From the NCBI RefSeq assembly GCF_014170335.1, contig NZ_LZZS01000035.1:124001-188000 (forward strand): a DNA stretch of 64,000 nt. The letters are read 5' to 3'. Of the stretch, positions 16,830 through 26,460 are shown one piece after another. The position numbers and the translations under genes were made by a program. Source of the DNA: Achromobacter sp. UMC46 (GTDB lineage: Bacteria; Pseudomonadota; Gammaproteobacteria; Burkholderiales; Burkholderiaceae_B). The notes under the pieces were generated by a model that was not told the DNA's origin, did not search any database, and worked only from the letters and a program-made list of their open reading frames with translations. How positions within the stretch are numbered: the first letter of the stretch is position 1; every line of letters begins with the position of its first letter.

Positions 16830-18263
16830 TCAATCGAACAATGACAACTGGCCCGCGGCCATGGCGCGCAGTTGGCGCGCACCGCGGCCCACTGCGCCGC
16901 CGACTGCGGGCAACCCATCAGAAAAAGGGACCCCTGAAGACGCTTTCGCGCCAACCGGGGATAGGAAATCGGAAGAGGACGTGGCAGGCGACGAGCCAGG
17001 CGCGGCCGCGGCGAACAGCGACGGGGTCGCGTTCGGGGCCAGGGGCGGCTGGAAACGGTCGCAGTCCAGGGCAAGGCGATGGCGGTTCAGGCCCAGCTTG
17101 CGAGTGGCCACGGTGAACCGCTGGCGCAGCAGATCCGCCCAGATGCCGGTGCCGCGCATGCGCGAACCGAAATTCGGGTCGTTGCGGCGGCCATTGCGCA
17201 GGTCTTCAATGCGATGCAGCACGCGCTGGGCGCGGTCGGGGAAATGGGCGTTCAGCCAGTCTTCGAACAGGGTCTTGACCTCCCAGGGCAGGCGCAAGAC
17301 GGTATAGCTGGCGTAATGCGCGCCGGCCGCCTTGGATTCCTGGAGAATGTGTTCCATGGATTCGTCGTTGATGAACGGAATGACGGGGGCCACCAGCACG
17401 CCCACGGGCACGCCCGCGTCGGTCAGGGTGCGTACCGTTTCCAGCCGGCGCCACGGGGCGGCGGCACGGGGCTCCAGCGTGCGGGCCATGCCGGCATCCA
17501 GCGACGTGATGCTCATGTAGACCACCACGAGCTTCTGCTCAGCCAGCGCGGCCAGCAGGTCCAGGTCGCGGGCGACCAGCGCGTTCTTCGTGACGATCGT
17601 GAGCGGATGCCGGGTTTCCAGCATGAGCTCCAGCAAGCCCCGGGTCAGCCGCCATTCGCGTTCGATGGGCTGGTAGGCGTCCGTGGCGGAGCCGATGTTG
17701 ATGGGCGACGGCTTGTAGCCGGGCCGGCCGAGCTCGGCCCGCAGCGCCTGCACGGCATTCGCCTTGGCCACCAGCCGGGTTTCGAAGTCCAGCCCGGGCG
17801 ACAGCCCCAGGTAGGAATGCGTGGGGCGGGCGTAGCAGTACACGCAGCCGTGTTCGCAGCCCCGGTACGGGTTGACGGCGACGTCGAAAGGAATGTCGGG
17901 CGAATCGTTGCGCGACAGCATCTTGCGCGCTTGTTCGGCCGTGACCGTCGTCTTGGGGGCGGCGGGCGCCAGGCGAGAATCGGGCAGGATGGGGATGACC
18001 CGCGCGCCCGACAGCTGGTCGGACGAAAAATCGGAAGAAGAATCGGAAGGAAGATCCGAAGAAGAATCCGAAGAAAATTCGGGGACAGGGTCAATGAAAT
18101 CGGCCGGCAGGCCGGAAGCGGACCAGCCGTCATCGACCTGCACCCGGTCATCGCGCTGAAAGCGATGCCGAACATTAGTAACCGCACCCCGACCGCGCAA
18201 GGCGGCGGGGGCGGCAGCCGGGGACCCAGAACCGGCGGGAAAAGAATGATCGGTGCGTGCCAT
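16830..18263 (-). CDS. PA0069-type radical SAM protein
   Basis: 477 residues from the ATG at 18263. The radical SAM cluster motif is Cys136-x3-Cys140-x2-Cys143 in RGCEHGCVYCYARP, followed by the family's INIGSATDAYQPIE and SITSLDAGMARTLEPRA segments. The family resembles spore photoproduct lyase-like enzymes, but its reaction is unknown to me. A Ser/Asp-rich insertion (residues 63-82, SSD repeats) precedes the core, and a Ser/Pro/Ala-rich C-terminal part follows. A promoter ending right at the start codon suggests a leaderless mRNA. Confidence 0.85.
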   Translation of the reverse strand: MARTDHSFPAGSGSPAAAPAALRGRGAVTNVRHRFQRDDRVQVDDGWSASGLPADFIDPVPEFSSDSSSDLPSDSSSDFSSDQLSGARVIPILPDSRLAPAAPKTTVTAEQARKMLSRNDSPDIPFDVAVNPYRGCEHGCVYCYARPTHSYLGLSPGLDFETRLVAKANAVQALRAELGRPGYKPSPINIGSATDAYQPIEREWRLTRGLLELMLETRHPLTIVTKNALVARDLDLLAALAEQKLVVVYMSITSLDAGMARTLEPRAAAPWRRLETVRTLTDAGVPVGVLVAPVIPFINDESMEHILQESKAAGAHYASYTVLRLPWEVKTLFEDWLNAHFPDRAQRVLHRIEDLRNGRRNDPNFGSRMRGTGIWADLLRQRFTVATRKLGLNRHRLALDCDRFQPPLAPNATPSLFAAAAPGSSPATSSSDFLSPVGAKASSGVPFSDGLPAVGGAVGRGARQLRAMAAGQLSLFD

Positions 18264-18270
18264 AAAAACT

Positions 18271-18299
18271 ACTGTACAAAAACACAGTGGTTTTGACAA
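18271..18299 (-). promoter_or_regulatory. promoter of the radical SAM gene, close to its start codon
   Basis: Minus strand TTGTCA (18299-18294), 17-bp spacer, TACAGT (18276-18271). Transcription should begin at about 18264, one base or so before the ATG at 18263, and no Shine-Dalgarno sequence lies between. Confidence 0.6.
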
Positions 18300-18475
18300 G
18301 CACCAAAAGCCTTTTCGTAAGACAGCCCCACTTTACCGCAAGACGCGAGCCCCGTCTGAACAAATCGATTTCACCAGGCGATATGCCCCGGAGAGCCGCA
18401 CCAGCATTAGGTTTGGAAGAAAAACAACAGCAAAATTCTGGCGAAAGGTCCGTTGTTTTCCAACCCGTGCGGGCA

Positions 18476-19774
18476 TCAGCGCAACATGCCCGCCGCCGCG
18501 GTCTGATGCGTGGCCTCGTCGATCAGGATGAAGGCGCCGGTAGCCGGCACATCGGCATACCGATCGACCGCCAAGGCCTCGCGCGTGGTGAACGTCACGC
18601 GTCCGATATCGTTCATGCGCAACGTGCCTTCCGTGTTCTCGACTTCCTGCAGTTCGTGGATGTCGCGATGCGAGAGCACCGCGCGGATCTTCGCCGACGT
18701 CAGGCGCGTGCCGGACTTCAGCAGATACTTGCGCGCCGGATTCAACGCTTGCGCATCCAGCCAGCACAGCTCGGCCTCGAACTCGCGCGAGACCTGCGCC
18801 AGAGCCGACGAATGCACGATCACATCGCCGCGCGACACGTCCACGTCTCGGTCCAGCACCAGCGTCACCGAGTCCCCCGCCACCGCTTCGTCTTGCACGC
18901 GGTCGAAGATGCGCACTTCACGCACCACCGCCGTCACGCCCGACGGCTGCACGGTCACCGCGTCGCCCGCGCGCAGCACGCCGCTGGCCACGCGGCCCGC
19001 ATAGCCGCGGAAATCTTCTTTGCGGTCGCCGTCGTGGCGCGCCACCCACTGCACCGGAAAGCGCAGCGGCAACGCACGACCGTCGCTGGCCAGGTCCAGC
19101 GATTCCAGCAGCGCCAGCAACGGCTGCCCCTCGTACCACGGCGTTTTTGGCGACAGCGTGACGACGTTGTCGCCATTGAGCGCCGACAGCGGCAACGCAT
19201 CGAAATGCGCGAAGCCCAGCTTGCCCGCCAGGTCCGCATAGGCCTCGCGGATGCGCTCGAACACGGCGCGGTCCCAGTCCACCAGATCCATCTTGTTCAC
19301 CGCCACCACGATGTGGCGAATGCCCAGCAGGCGCGCGATGGTGCTGTGCCGCTTGGTCTGCGCCAGCAGCTTGCCGTCGGCGGCGCGCGTGGCATCGATC
19401 AGGATGACGGCCACGTCCGCCGTCGATGCGCCCGTGACCATGTTGCGCGTGTACTGTTCGTGCCCCGGCGCGTCGGCAATGATGAATTTGCGCGCCGGCG
19501 TGGAGAAGTAGCGGTAGGCCACGTCGATGGTGATGCCCTGCTCCCGCTCGGCTTCCAGCCCGTCGGTCAGCAGCGAGAAATCGATCCCGTCGCCGGCCAC
19601 GCGCTTGTGCTTGGCCCGCGAAATCGCGTCCAGCTGGTCGGCGAACACGCCCTTGCTGTCATACAGCAGACGGCCGATCAGCGTGGATTTGCCGTCATCG
19701 ACGGAGCCCGCCGTGATCAGGCGCAGCACGCCGTCGCCGGCGCCGGAGAGAAAAGAGTCGTTCAGTGCGTTCAT
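18476..19774 (-). CDS. cysN: sulfate adenylyltransferase, GTPase subunit
   Basis: 432 residues, EF-Tu-like GTPase with P-loop GSVDDGKST near 23-31, DAPGHEQY near 105 and NKMD. With CysD it makes adenylyl sulfate (APS) from sulfate and ATP, driven by GTP. The C-terminal APS kinase (CysC) domain found in some homologues is absent, which fits the APS-type reductase encoded by cysH here. It is the last gene of the sulfate operon. Confidence 0.95.
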   Translation of the reverse strand: MNALNDSFLSGAGDGVLRLITAGSVDDGKSTLIGRLLYDSKGVFADQLDAISRAKHKRVAGDGIDFSLLTDGLEAEREQGITIDVAYRYFSTPARKFIIADAPGHEQYTRNMVTGASTADVAVILIDATRAADGKLLAQTKRHSTIARLLGIRHIVVAVNKMDLVDWDRAVFERIREAYADLAGKLGFAHFDALPLSALNGDNVVTLSPKTPWYEGQPLLALLESLDLASDGRALPLRFPVQWVARHDGDRKEDFRGYAGRVASGVLRAGDAVTVQPSGVTAVVREVRIFDRVQDEAVAGDSVTLVLDRDVDVSRGDVIVHSSALAQVSREFEAELCWLDAQALNPARKYLLKSGTRLTSAKIRAVLSHRDIHELQEVENTEGTLRMNDIGRVTFTTREALAVDRYADVPATGAFILIDEATHQTAAAGMLR

Positions 19775-19815
19775 GTGCGTCCCCTGGCGCCGGCCGCAGC
19801 CGGCGCATCCTGCAT

Positions 19816-20724
19816 TCAGAAATAGCCTTCTTTCTTGCGGCGCTCCATCGAGGCCTCGGAAGTCTGGTCGTCCATGCGCGTGGCGCCGCGCTCGGTGATG
19901 TCAGTCACGGCCGTCTCGGCGATGATGGCGATGGTGTCGGCGGCGTCGGACGCCACCGGGCAGGTGCACGAGATGTCGCCCACCGTGCGAAAGCGCACCG
20001 GCAGGCGTTCGACCTGTTCGCCTTCCTGCGGCGGCGTCAACCGCGTGACCGGCACCAGCAGGCCCTTGCGGCGCACCACCTCGCGTTCGTGGCTGAAATA
20101 GATGGAGGGCAGCGCCAGCTGTTCGCGCTGGATGTATTGCCAGACGTCCAGCTCGGTCCAGTTCGAGATCGGGAAGACACGCATGTTCTCGCCGCGGTGC
20201 ACGCGGGTGTTGAACAGGTTCCACAGTTCCGGGCGCTGGGCCTTGGGGTCCCATTGGCCGAATTCGTCGCGGAACGAAAAGATGCGTTCCTTGGCCCGCG
20301 CCTTTTCCTCGTCGCGCCGCGCGCCGCCGATGCAGGCGTCGAATCCGAATTCCTCGATCGCCTCCAGCAACGTGACCGCCTGGGCCGCGTTGCGGGAATC
20401 GGTTTCGCGGCGCAGCACCACGCTGCCGCGCGTGATCGAATCTTCCACGCTGCGCACGATCAGTGTCTCGCCCAGTTCGGCGGCGCGCTGATCGCGGAAG
20501 GCGATCACTTCATCGAAGTTGTGCCCGGTATCGATGTGCATGAGCGGGAACGGGAACCGCCCCGGACGGAAGGCCTTTTCGGCCAGGCGCAGCAGCACCA
20601 CCGAATCCTTGCCGCCCGAGAACAGCAGCACGGGGTTTTCGCTTTCGGCGGCGACCTCGCGCATGATGAATATTGCTTCCGATTCCAGCCAATCCAGGTG
20701 GCTGCGTTGGATCACAGCAGACAT
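19816..20724 (-). CDS. cysD: sulfate adenylyltransferase, catalytic subunit
   Basis: 302 residues from the ATG at 20724, the same length as E. coli CysD. ATP-pyrophosphatase fold with the PP-loop FSGGKDS at about 44-50 and the conserved C-terminal RMDD and KKEGYF end. It transfers AMP to sulfate. The open frame runs 28 codons further upstream but that overlaps the intergenic region after cysH and lacks family similarity. Spacing to cysN is 41 bp. Confidence 0.96.
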   Translation of the reverse strand: MSAVIQRSHLDWLESEAIFIMREVAAESENPVLLFSGGKDSVVLLRLAEKAFRPGRFPFPLMHIDTGHNFDEVIAFRDQRAAELGETLIVRSVEDSITRGSVVLRRETDSRNAAQAVTLLEAIEEFGFDACIGGARRDEEKARAKERIFSFRDEFGQWDPKAQRPELWNLFNTRVHRGENMRVFPISNWTELDVWQYIQREQLALPSIYFSHEREVVRRKGLLVPVTRLTPPQEGEQVERLPVRFRTVGDISCTCPVASDAADTIAIIAETAVTDITERGATRMDDQTSEASMERRKKEGYF

Positions 20725-20764
20725 AGGTATTCCCCTAAAACAGATTTCGAATTCATGGTCGGCG

Positions 20765-21532
20765 TCAATCGCCGCGCGCCACGACGCTGATGACCCGGTT
20801 GCCGGCATGCAGGCCGCATTCCTTGGAGTCCGACGACTCCCACCACCAGCGCCCCGCCCGCAGGTCTTCGCCCGGACGGATCGCGCGCGTACAGGGTTCG
20901 CACCCGATCGACGGGTAGCCCTGGTCGTGCAAGGGGTTGTACGGAATGTCCAGCGTGCGGATCACGGCCCAGACGTCTTCCTCGCTCCACTCGGCCAGCG
21001 GGTTGAACTTGTAGAGGCCGAAGGTGGCGTCGTGCTCTTCCAGCGGCAGTTCGCCGCGCGTCGTGGACTGCTGGCGGCGCTGGCCGGTGATCCACGCACC
21101 GCGTCCGGCCAGCGCGCGCCTGAGCGGTTCGACCTTGCGGATCTGGCAACAGGCTTTGCGCAGTTCGACGCTTTCGTAGAAGGCATGGGCGCCGTGCGCC
21201 GCCACGTGCGCGTCGACGGCGGCGGCGTCGGGCCGGTACACGGTGACGCGGCGCCCGTAGCGCGCGTCCACGGCGTCCAGCACGCCCAGCGTTTCGGCAT
21301 GCAGCCGGCCGGTATCCAGCGTAAAGACTTCCAGGTCCAGGCCCGAGCCGTAGATGGCGTGGGTCAGCACCATGTCCTCGGCCGCCAGCGAGGACGCGAG
21401 CGCCGCGTCCGGGTAGCGGCGTTGGACCTGCGACAACCGGTCGACCAGCTCGCGCCAGCGGCGCGCCAGCCCGGTGTCCAGGCTGGCCGGGGGGCGGGTG
21501 GACAAGCCGTGAGAAAGGTTGGAAATCGTCAT
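20765..21532 (-). CDS. cysH: adenylyl-sulfate (APS) reductase
   Basis: 255 residues. Cys128-Cys129 and Cys211-x2-Cys214 are the ligands of the [4Fe-4S] cluster that marks APS-using reductases, and Cys239 in KECGLH is the catalytic residue that takes up sulfite. So the enzyme reduces APS directly to sulfite with thioredoxin and needs no APS kinase. Its start overlaps the cysA stop by four bases. Confidence 0.94.
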   Translation of the reverse strand: MTISNLSHGLSTRPPASLDTGLARRWRELVDRLSQVQRRYPDAALASSLAAEDMVLTHAIYGSGLDLEVFTLDTGRLHAETLGVLDAVDARYGRRVTVYRPDAAAVDAHVAAHGAHAFYESVELRKACCQIRKVEPLRRALAGRGAWITGQRRQQSTTRGELPLEEHDATFGLYKFNPLAEWSEEDVWAVIRTLDIPYNPLHDQGYPSIGCEPCTRAIRPGEDLRAGRWWWESSDSKECGLHAGNRVISVVARGD

Positions 21533-22593
21533 GATTGCACCGCGAAAATACGCGCGCGGCGGGGACGCGCCAACAGGACTTCGCCATCGCGCAGGGCCAA
21601 CTCCCGGTACACGTGTTCGGGGACCTCGGCTTCGAGGATGGCGTCGGAATCCTCGCGGGCCAATTCCAGATAGGCGCTGGGCCCGGCCAGGTACGCGTGC
21701 GACAGGCGCACGGCGATGCCCTCCCTGCCCGCCCGGTAGCGCTCGATCTCGAACTCGTGCGGCCGCACGTAGGCGGTGGCGCGCCGGGCTTCGGCTTGCG
21801 CCAGGCCGGGCGCGGGCAGCGACAGGCCGGCGCCTTCCCAGACCTCGCGCGCCGCCACGCCCTGCAACTGGTTCACATCGCCCAGGAAGCCGTAGACGAA
21901 CGGCGTGGCGGGCTGTTCCCAGACTTCGCGCGGCGTGCCCACCTGTTCGATGCGGCCGGCATTCATCAGCACCACGCGGTCGGCCACTTCCAGCGCCTCT
22001 TCCTGATCGTGCGTCACGAACACGCTGGCCACGTTCAGCTCGTCGTGCAGCCGGCGCAGCCAGCGCCGCAGTTCCTTGCGCACCTTGGCGTCCAACGCGC
22101 CGAAGGGCTCGTCCAGCAGCAGCACGCGCGGTTCGACGGCCAGCGCACGCGCCAGCGCGATGCGTTGCCGTTGACCGCCCGACAGTTGCGCCGGGTAGCG
22201 GTCGGCCAGCCAGTCCAGCTGCACCAACGTCAAGAGCTCATGCACCTTGCGCTGGATCTGGTCTTCGGAAGGACGCTGCGACCGGTGCTTGACGCGCAAG
22301 CCGAAGGCCACGTTCTCGAACACCGTCATGTGCTTGAACAGCGCGTAGTGCTGGAACACGAACCCGACCTGGCGCTGGCGCACGTCGACCGCGGTGGCGT
22401 CTTCGCCGGCGAACAGCACGCTGCCGGAATCCGGCGCCTCCAGTCCGGCGATGATGCGCAGCAGCGTGGTCTTGCCGCAGCCGGATGGCCCCAGCAGCGC
22501 CACCAGTTCGCCCGTTTCGATGTGCAGCGACACGTCGTTCAACGCGCGGAACTGGCCGAACTGCCTGGATAGATTGCGAACTTCGATACTCAT
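21529..22593 (-). CDS. cysA: sulfate/thiosulfate ABC transporter ATP-binding protein
   Basis: 354 residues from the ATG at 22593. Walker [10 protein letters not shown] at about 36-44, signature [15 protein letters not shown], Walker [13 protein letters not shown], and a TOBE-like C-terminal regulatory domain. It powers sulfate import with CysT and CysW. The longer open frame upstream runs through cysW in another frame and was rejected. Confidence 0.96.
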   Translation of the reverse strand: MSIEVRNLSRQFGQFRALNDVSLHIETGELVALLGPSGCGKTTLLRIIAGLEAPDSGSVLFAGEDATAVDVRQRQVGFVFQHYALFKHMTVFENVAFGLRVKHRSQRPSEDQIQRKVHELLTLVQLDWLADRYPAQLSGGQRQRIALARALAVEPRVLLLDEPFGALDAKVRKELRRWLRRLHDELNVASVFVTHDQEEALEVADRVVLMNAGRIEQVGTPREVWEQPATPFVYGFLGDVNQLQGVAAREVWEGAGLSLPAPGLAQAEARRATAYVRPHEFEIERYRAGREGIAVRLSHAYLAGPSAYLELAREDSDAILEAEVPEHVYRELALRDGEVLLARPRRARIFAVQS

Positions 22594-22619
22594 GCTTGTC
22601 TCCGTCTGAACCGGCCGCG

Positions 22620-23522
22620 TCAGGCGGCGGCCGGTTTGAGGGTTGCCGCCGCCGGACCGGGGTACTCGACGGGCAGGTCCGCGGCGCGCAGCATGCGTGC
22701 GTTGCGCCACTCGACCACGTTCTTGGCCACCAGCGTCACCAGCGCCAGCAACGCCAGTAGCGAGGCCACCGCGAACGCCGCGGAATACTGGTATTCGTTG
22801 TAGAGGATCTCGACATGCAGGGTCATCGTGTTGGTCAACCCCCGGATCTGACCGGACACCACCGACACCGCGCCGAACTCGCCCATCGCCCGCGCGTTGC
22901 ACAGGATGGCGCCGTACAAGAGGCCCCACTTGATGTTGGGCAAGGTGACGCGCCAGAAGATCTGCCAGCCGTTGGCGCCCAGCGTCAGCGCGGCCTGCTC
23001 TTCTTCGCTGCCCTGCGCCTGCATCAGCGGAATCAGTTCGCGCGCGACGAAGGGGAAGGTCACGAAGAGCGTGGCCAGGACGATGCCGGGCACGGCGTAG
23101 ACGATCTTGAAATCGTTGTCTTGCAACCAGCCGCCAAGCCAGCCTTGCGTGCCGAACAGCAGGATGAACACCAGGCCGGCCACCACGGGCGACACCGAGA
23201 ACGGCAGGTCGATCAGCGTGATCAGGAACTGCTTGCCCCGGAACTGGAACTTCGTGATGGCCCAGGCGGCGGCTACGCCGAACACCAGGTTCACCGGCAA
23301 CGCGATCGCGGCCACCAGCAAGGTCAGCCGGATAGCCGACAGCGCATCCGGCTCGACGATGGCCGCCAGGTACAGCTCCCAGCCCTTCTTGAACGCCTCG
23401 GCGAAAACGGCCGCCAACGGCACCAGCAGGAACAGCGCCAGGAACGCGAGCGCGATGAACAGCAGAATGCCGCGCACCCAGCGCGGCTCGGTCAGATGTG
23501 CGGGACGATCCGATGCGCTCAT
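22620..23522 (-). CDS. cysW: sulfate ABC transporter permease CysW
   Basis: 300 residues from the ATG at 23522, six hydrophobic helices, with the EAA-type loop around [17 protein letters not shown]. It forms the membrane channel together with CysT. The ATG overlaps the cysT stop as ATGA. The much longer open frame upstream is an out-of-frame reading of cysT. Confidence 0.94.
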   Translation of the reverse strand: MSASDRPAHLTEPRWVRGILLFIALAFLALFLLVPLAAVFAEAFKKGWELYLAAIVEPDALSAIRLTLLVAAIALPVNLVFGVAAAWAITKFQFRGKQFLITLIDLPFSVSPVVAGLVFILLFGTQGWLGGWLQDNDFKIVYAVPGIVLATLFVTFPFVARELIPLMQAQGSEEEQAALTLGANGWQIFWRVTLPNIKWGLLYGAILCNARAMGEFGAVSVVSGQIRGLTNTMTLHVEILYNEYQYSAAFAVASLLALLALVTLVAKNVVEWRNARMLRAADLPVEYPGPAAATLKPAAA

Positions 23523-24415
23523 GCGAGCCTCCCCAGGTTGCGGCGGGCCTGCCAGCCTTGCAGCAGGTTGATGACGAGCAGCAGCGCGAACGACAGCACG
23601 AGCATCACCGTGGCGATGGCGGCGGCGCCGGCGTAGTCGAACTGCTCCAGTTTGGAGATGATCAGCAGCGGCGTGATCTCGGACACCATGGGCATGTTGC
23701 CCGCGATGAAGACCACCGATCCGTATTCGCCCACCGCCCGCGCGAACGCCAGGGCGAAGCCGGTCATCAGCGCGGGCAGGATGGTCGGCAGCAGCACGCG
23801 GCGGATGGTCTGCCAGCGGCTTGCGCCCAGACTGGCCGCGGCCTCCTCGATCTCGCGCTCGACGTCTTCCAGCACGGGTTGCACGGTGCGCACCACGAAC
23901 GGCACCCCGATGAAGATGAGCGCGATCACGATGCCCAGCGGCGTGAACGCGACTTTCAAGTCGAACCATTTGGACAACGGCGCGCCCAGCCATCCCTTTT
24001 CGGAATACAGCGCGGTCAGCGCGATGCCGGCCACCGCCGTCGGCAGCGCGAACGGCAGGTCGACCAGCGCGTCCAGGATCTTCTTGCCGGGGAAGCGGTA
24101 ACGCACCAGCACCCAGGCCACTACCGTCCCGAACACAAGGTTCACCAGCGCGGCCAGCAGCGACGCGCCGAAGGTCAGCTGATACGACGCCAGGACCCGG
24201 GGCGCCGTCACGGCATCCCAGAACCCCTGCCACCCCAGTTCGGCGCTCTTCAAGGGCAAGGCGGCCAGCGGGATCAGCACCAGCACGCTCAGGTACAGCA
24301 CCGCAAAACCCATGGAAATGCCAAATCCGGGCAGCACGCCCGGGCTGTTGCGCCGAACGGCAAAAGGCGCTTGCGCGCCGTTTGCCGCCGGGTTCGAGGC
24401 AGTGGTCATGGCCAT
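23519..24415 (-). CDS. cysT: sulfate ABC transporter permease CysT (CysU)
   Basis: 298 residues, six membrane helices, EAA loop around [18 protein letters not shown] and the family segment [16 protein letters not shown]. Partner of CysW in the sulfate importer. It follows sbp by 18 bp and overlaps cysW by four bases. Confidence 0.95.
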   Translation of the reverse strand: MAMTTASNPAANGAQAPFAVRRNSPGVLPGFGISMGFAVLYLSVLVLIPLAALPLKSAELGWQGFWDAVTAPRVLASYQLTFGASLLAALVNLVFGTVVAWVLVRYRFPGKKILDALVDLPFALPTAVAGIALTALYSEKGWLGAPLSKWFDLKVAFTPLGIVIALIFIGVPFVVRTVQPVLEDVEREIEEAAASLGASRWQTIRRVLLPTILPALMTGFALAFARAVGEYGSVVFIAGNMPMVSEITPLLIISKLEQFDYAGAAAIATVMLVLSFALLLVINLLQGWQARRNLGRLA

Positions 24416-24433
24416 CGTCCGATCGTTGTCCGT

Positions 24434-25462
24434 TTATTTCTTCTGCGGCAGGTAGATCTGGTCGAACGTGCCGCCGTCGCTGAAGTGGTCCTTCTGCGCC
24501 TTGCGCCAGCCGCCGAAGATCTTGTCGTCGATGGTGACGAGCTTGACCTTGGGGAACTTGCTTTCGTATTTGGCGGCCACCGTCCGGTCAATGGGGCGGT
24601 AGTAGTTCTTCGCGATGATTTCCTGCGCGGCCGGCGTATACAGGAATTCCAGGTAGGCCTGCGCGGCGGCGCGCGTCCCCTTCTTGTCCACGATCTTGTC
24701 CACGATGGCCACTGGCGGCTCGGCCAGGATGGACAGCGACGGCACCACGATGTCGAACTTGTCCGGGCCCAGTTCTTCAAGCGCCAGGAAGGCTTCGTTC
24801 TCCCAGGCCAGCAGCACGTCGCCCACGCCGCGTTCGACGAAGGTGGTGGTGGCGCCGCGGGCGCCCGTATCCAGCACCGGCACGTGCTTGAGCAGGTCGC
24901 CGACGAACGCGCGGGCCTTCTCTTCGCTGCCGCCGTTCTTCTCCAGCGCATAGGCCCAGGCGGCCAGGTAGTTCCAGCGCGCCCCGCCCGAGGTCTTCGG
25001 GTTCGGCGTGATGACCTGGACGCCGTCCTTGACCAGGTCGTCCCAGTCCTTGATGGCCTTGGGGTTGCCCTTGCGCACCAGGAACACGATGGTGGAGGTA
25101 TAGGGCGAGCTGTTCTGCGGCAGGCGGGTCTGCCAGTTCTCGGGCACCAGGCCCCTGTCGGCGATGGCGTCGATGTCATAGGCCAGCGCCAGCGTCACCA
25201 CGTCGGCTTCCAGCCCGTCGATGACCGACCGTGCCTGGCGGCCGGAGCCGCCGTGCGATTGGCGGATCGTCAGGTCGACGTTGGCCTTTTCCTTGTATTG
25301 CTTGATGAAGGCGTCATCGATCGCGCGGTACAGCTCGCGCGTCGGGTCATACGAGACGTTCAGCAGCGTCTGCTTTTGCTGAGCCTGGGCCGGCGCGACC
25401 GCCGCCAGCGAAACTGTCACCGCCGCCAGAGCGGCCCACCAACCGGCTTTCCCGAAAGACAT
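24434..25462 (-). CDS. sbp: periplasmic sulfate-binding protein
   Basis: 342 residues from the ATG at 25462, with GGAG nine bases upstream. A Sec signal peptide of about 27 residues ends in APAQA. The mature protein has the family segments [26 protein letters not shown] and [12 protein letters not shown] that form the sulfate site. It delivers sulfate to CysTWA. Sbp and CysP cannot be separated reliably by eye. It is the first gene of the operon, so sulfur control presumably acts just upstream (25463-25582). Confidence 0.94.
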   Translation of the reverse strand: MSFGKAGWWAALAAVTVSLAAVAPAQAQQKQTLLNVSYDPTRELYRAIDDAFIKQYKEKANVDLTIRQSHGGSGRQARSVIDGLEADVVTLALAYDIDAIADRGLVPENWQTRLPQNSSPYTSTIVFLVRKGNPKAIKDWDDLVKDGVQVITPNPKTSGGARWNYLAAWAYALEKNGGSEEKARAFVGDLLKHVPVLDTGARGATTTFVERGVGDVLLAWENEAFLALEELGPDKFDIVVPSLSILAEPPVAIVDKIVDKKGTRAAAQAYLEFLYTPAAQEIIAKNYYRPIDRTVAAKYESKFPKVKLVTIDDKIFGGWRKAQKDHFSDGGTFDQIYLPQKK

Positions 25463-25582
25463 CCCTTGCTCCCTGTGTTTGGCAATGTGGAAGCAAGTGT
25501 GCTGGCTGGGCATTCTGAACGGAACGAATCATTTTTTGATTGCTCATCGCTCCCAGACATATAGGATCCGGATCCCAACCAT

Positions 25583-25620
25583 GAAAAACCGCCGCGTTCC
25601 CCTATGGGAAGGCGACGGTT
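25583..25620 (-). terminator. terminator downstream of the peroxiredoxin gene
   Basis: A 15-bp stem with two mismatches (25587-25601 with 25606-25620), loop CTAT, followed on the minus strand by TTTTT. It insulates the sulfate operon from the peroxiredoxin gene. Confidence 0.75.
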
Positions 25621-25642
25621 CGGATGGCGGAAAACCGCCTGC

Positions 25643-25670
25643 GGATTCCGGGGGCTACCCCCCGGAATCC
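25643..25670. repeat. perfect 12-bp inverted repeat after the peroxiredoxin stop
   Basis: GGATTCCGGGGG (25643-25654) pairs perfectly with 25659-25670 around a CTAC loop. It lies only five bases past the peroxiredoxin stop and upstream of a separate T-tailed terminator, so it may protect the mRNA 3' end or be half of a double terminator. Confidence 0.6.
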
Positions 25671-25674
25671 GAAT

Positions 25675-26316
25675 TTACTTATTCGGCTGGGGGGTGATGC
25701 GCAGGTACGGGCGCACGGCCTTGTAGCCCTTGGGGAACTTCTGCTTGATCACGGCTTCGTCCTGCAAGGACGGCACGATGATCACGTCGTCGCCGTCTTC
25801 CCAGTTGACCGGCGTGGCCACGCTGTGGCTGTCGGTCAGCTGCAGGGAATCGATGACGCGCAGGATCTCGTTGAAGTTGCGGCCGGTGCTGGCCGGATAC
25901 GTGATGATCAGGCGCACCTTCTTGTTCGGGTCGACGATGAACACCGAGCGCACCGTCAGCGTGGCATTGGCGTTCGGATGGATCATGTCGTAGAGCTCGG
26001 AGACCTTGCGGTCCTTGTCGGCCAGGATCGGGAAATTGACCTTGGTCGACTGCGTGTCGTTGATGTCCTCGATCCACTTCGAGTGGGAATCGGTGCCGTC
26101 CACCGACAGCGCCAGCACTTTCACATTGCGCTTGGCGAATTCGTCCGCCAGCTTGGCGGTGTAGCCGAGTTCAGTCGTGCAAACGGGCGTGAAATCGGCC
26201 GGATGCGAAAAGAGCACCCCCCAGCTGTTGCCCAGATACTCGTGGAAGCGGATAGGGCCAGCCGAAGATTCCTGTTCGAAATCAGGGGCGATGTCGCCCA
26301 GACGTAGATGACTCAT
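25675..26316 (-). CDS. 1-Cys peroxiredoxin (Prx6 type)
   Basis: 213 residues, thioredoxin fold. The peroxidatic cysteine is Cys46 in FTPVCTTE, and no other cysteine exists in the protein, so it is a 1-Cys peroxiredoxin that needs an external thiol. The C-terminal extension (DGDDVIIVPSLQDEA and the KGYKAVRPYLR stretch) is typical of the Prx6/AhpC-TSA group. It reduces H2O2 and alkyl hydroperoxides in the cytoplasm. It is followed by hairpins and transcribed separately from the sulfate operon. Confidence 0.93.
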   Translation of the reverse strand: MSHLRLGDIAPDFEQESSAGPIRFHEYLGNSWGVLFSHPADFTPVCTTELGYTAKLADEFAKRNVKVLALSVDGTDSHSKWIEDINDTQSTKVNFPILADKDRKVSELYDMIHPNANATLTVRSVFIVDPNKKVRLIITYPASTGRNFNEILRVIDSLQLTDSHSVATPVNWEDGDDVIIVPSLQDEAVIKQKFPKGYKAVRPYLRITPQPNK

Positions 26317-26460
26317 GATGTCTCCTGTATGCGGATTCAGTTGGGGGCCGGCGGCTCGCGACCGCTGCCAGCGGGAAAGTCGTTTCGTGCGGAAATTACC
26401 GCGGGTAAAACGATTCTTCCATCAAACCTGTGGCGGGGGAAATACGCAAGCCATATAACC

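Noticed and set aside
16306..16833. Small gene as a frameshifted end of the radical SAM gene
   Set aside because: The radical SAM frame closes normally with QLSLFD and the small gene has its own ribosome-binding site and a different composition.
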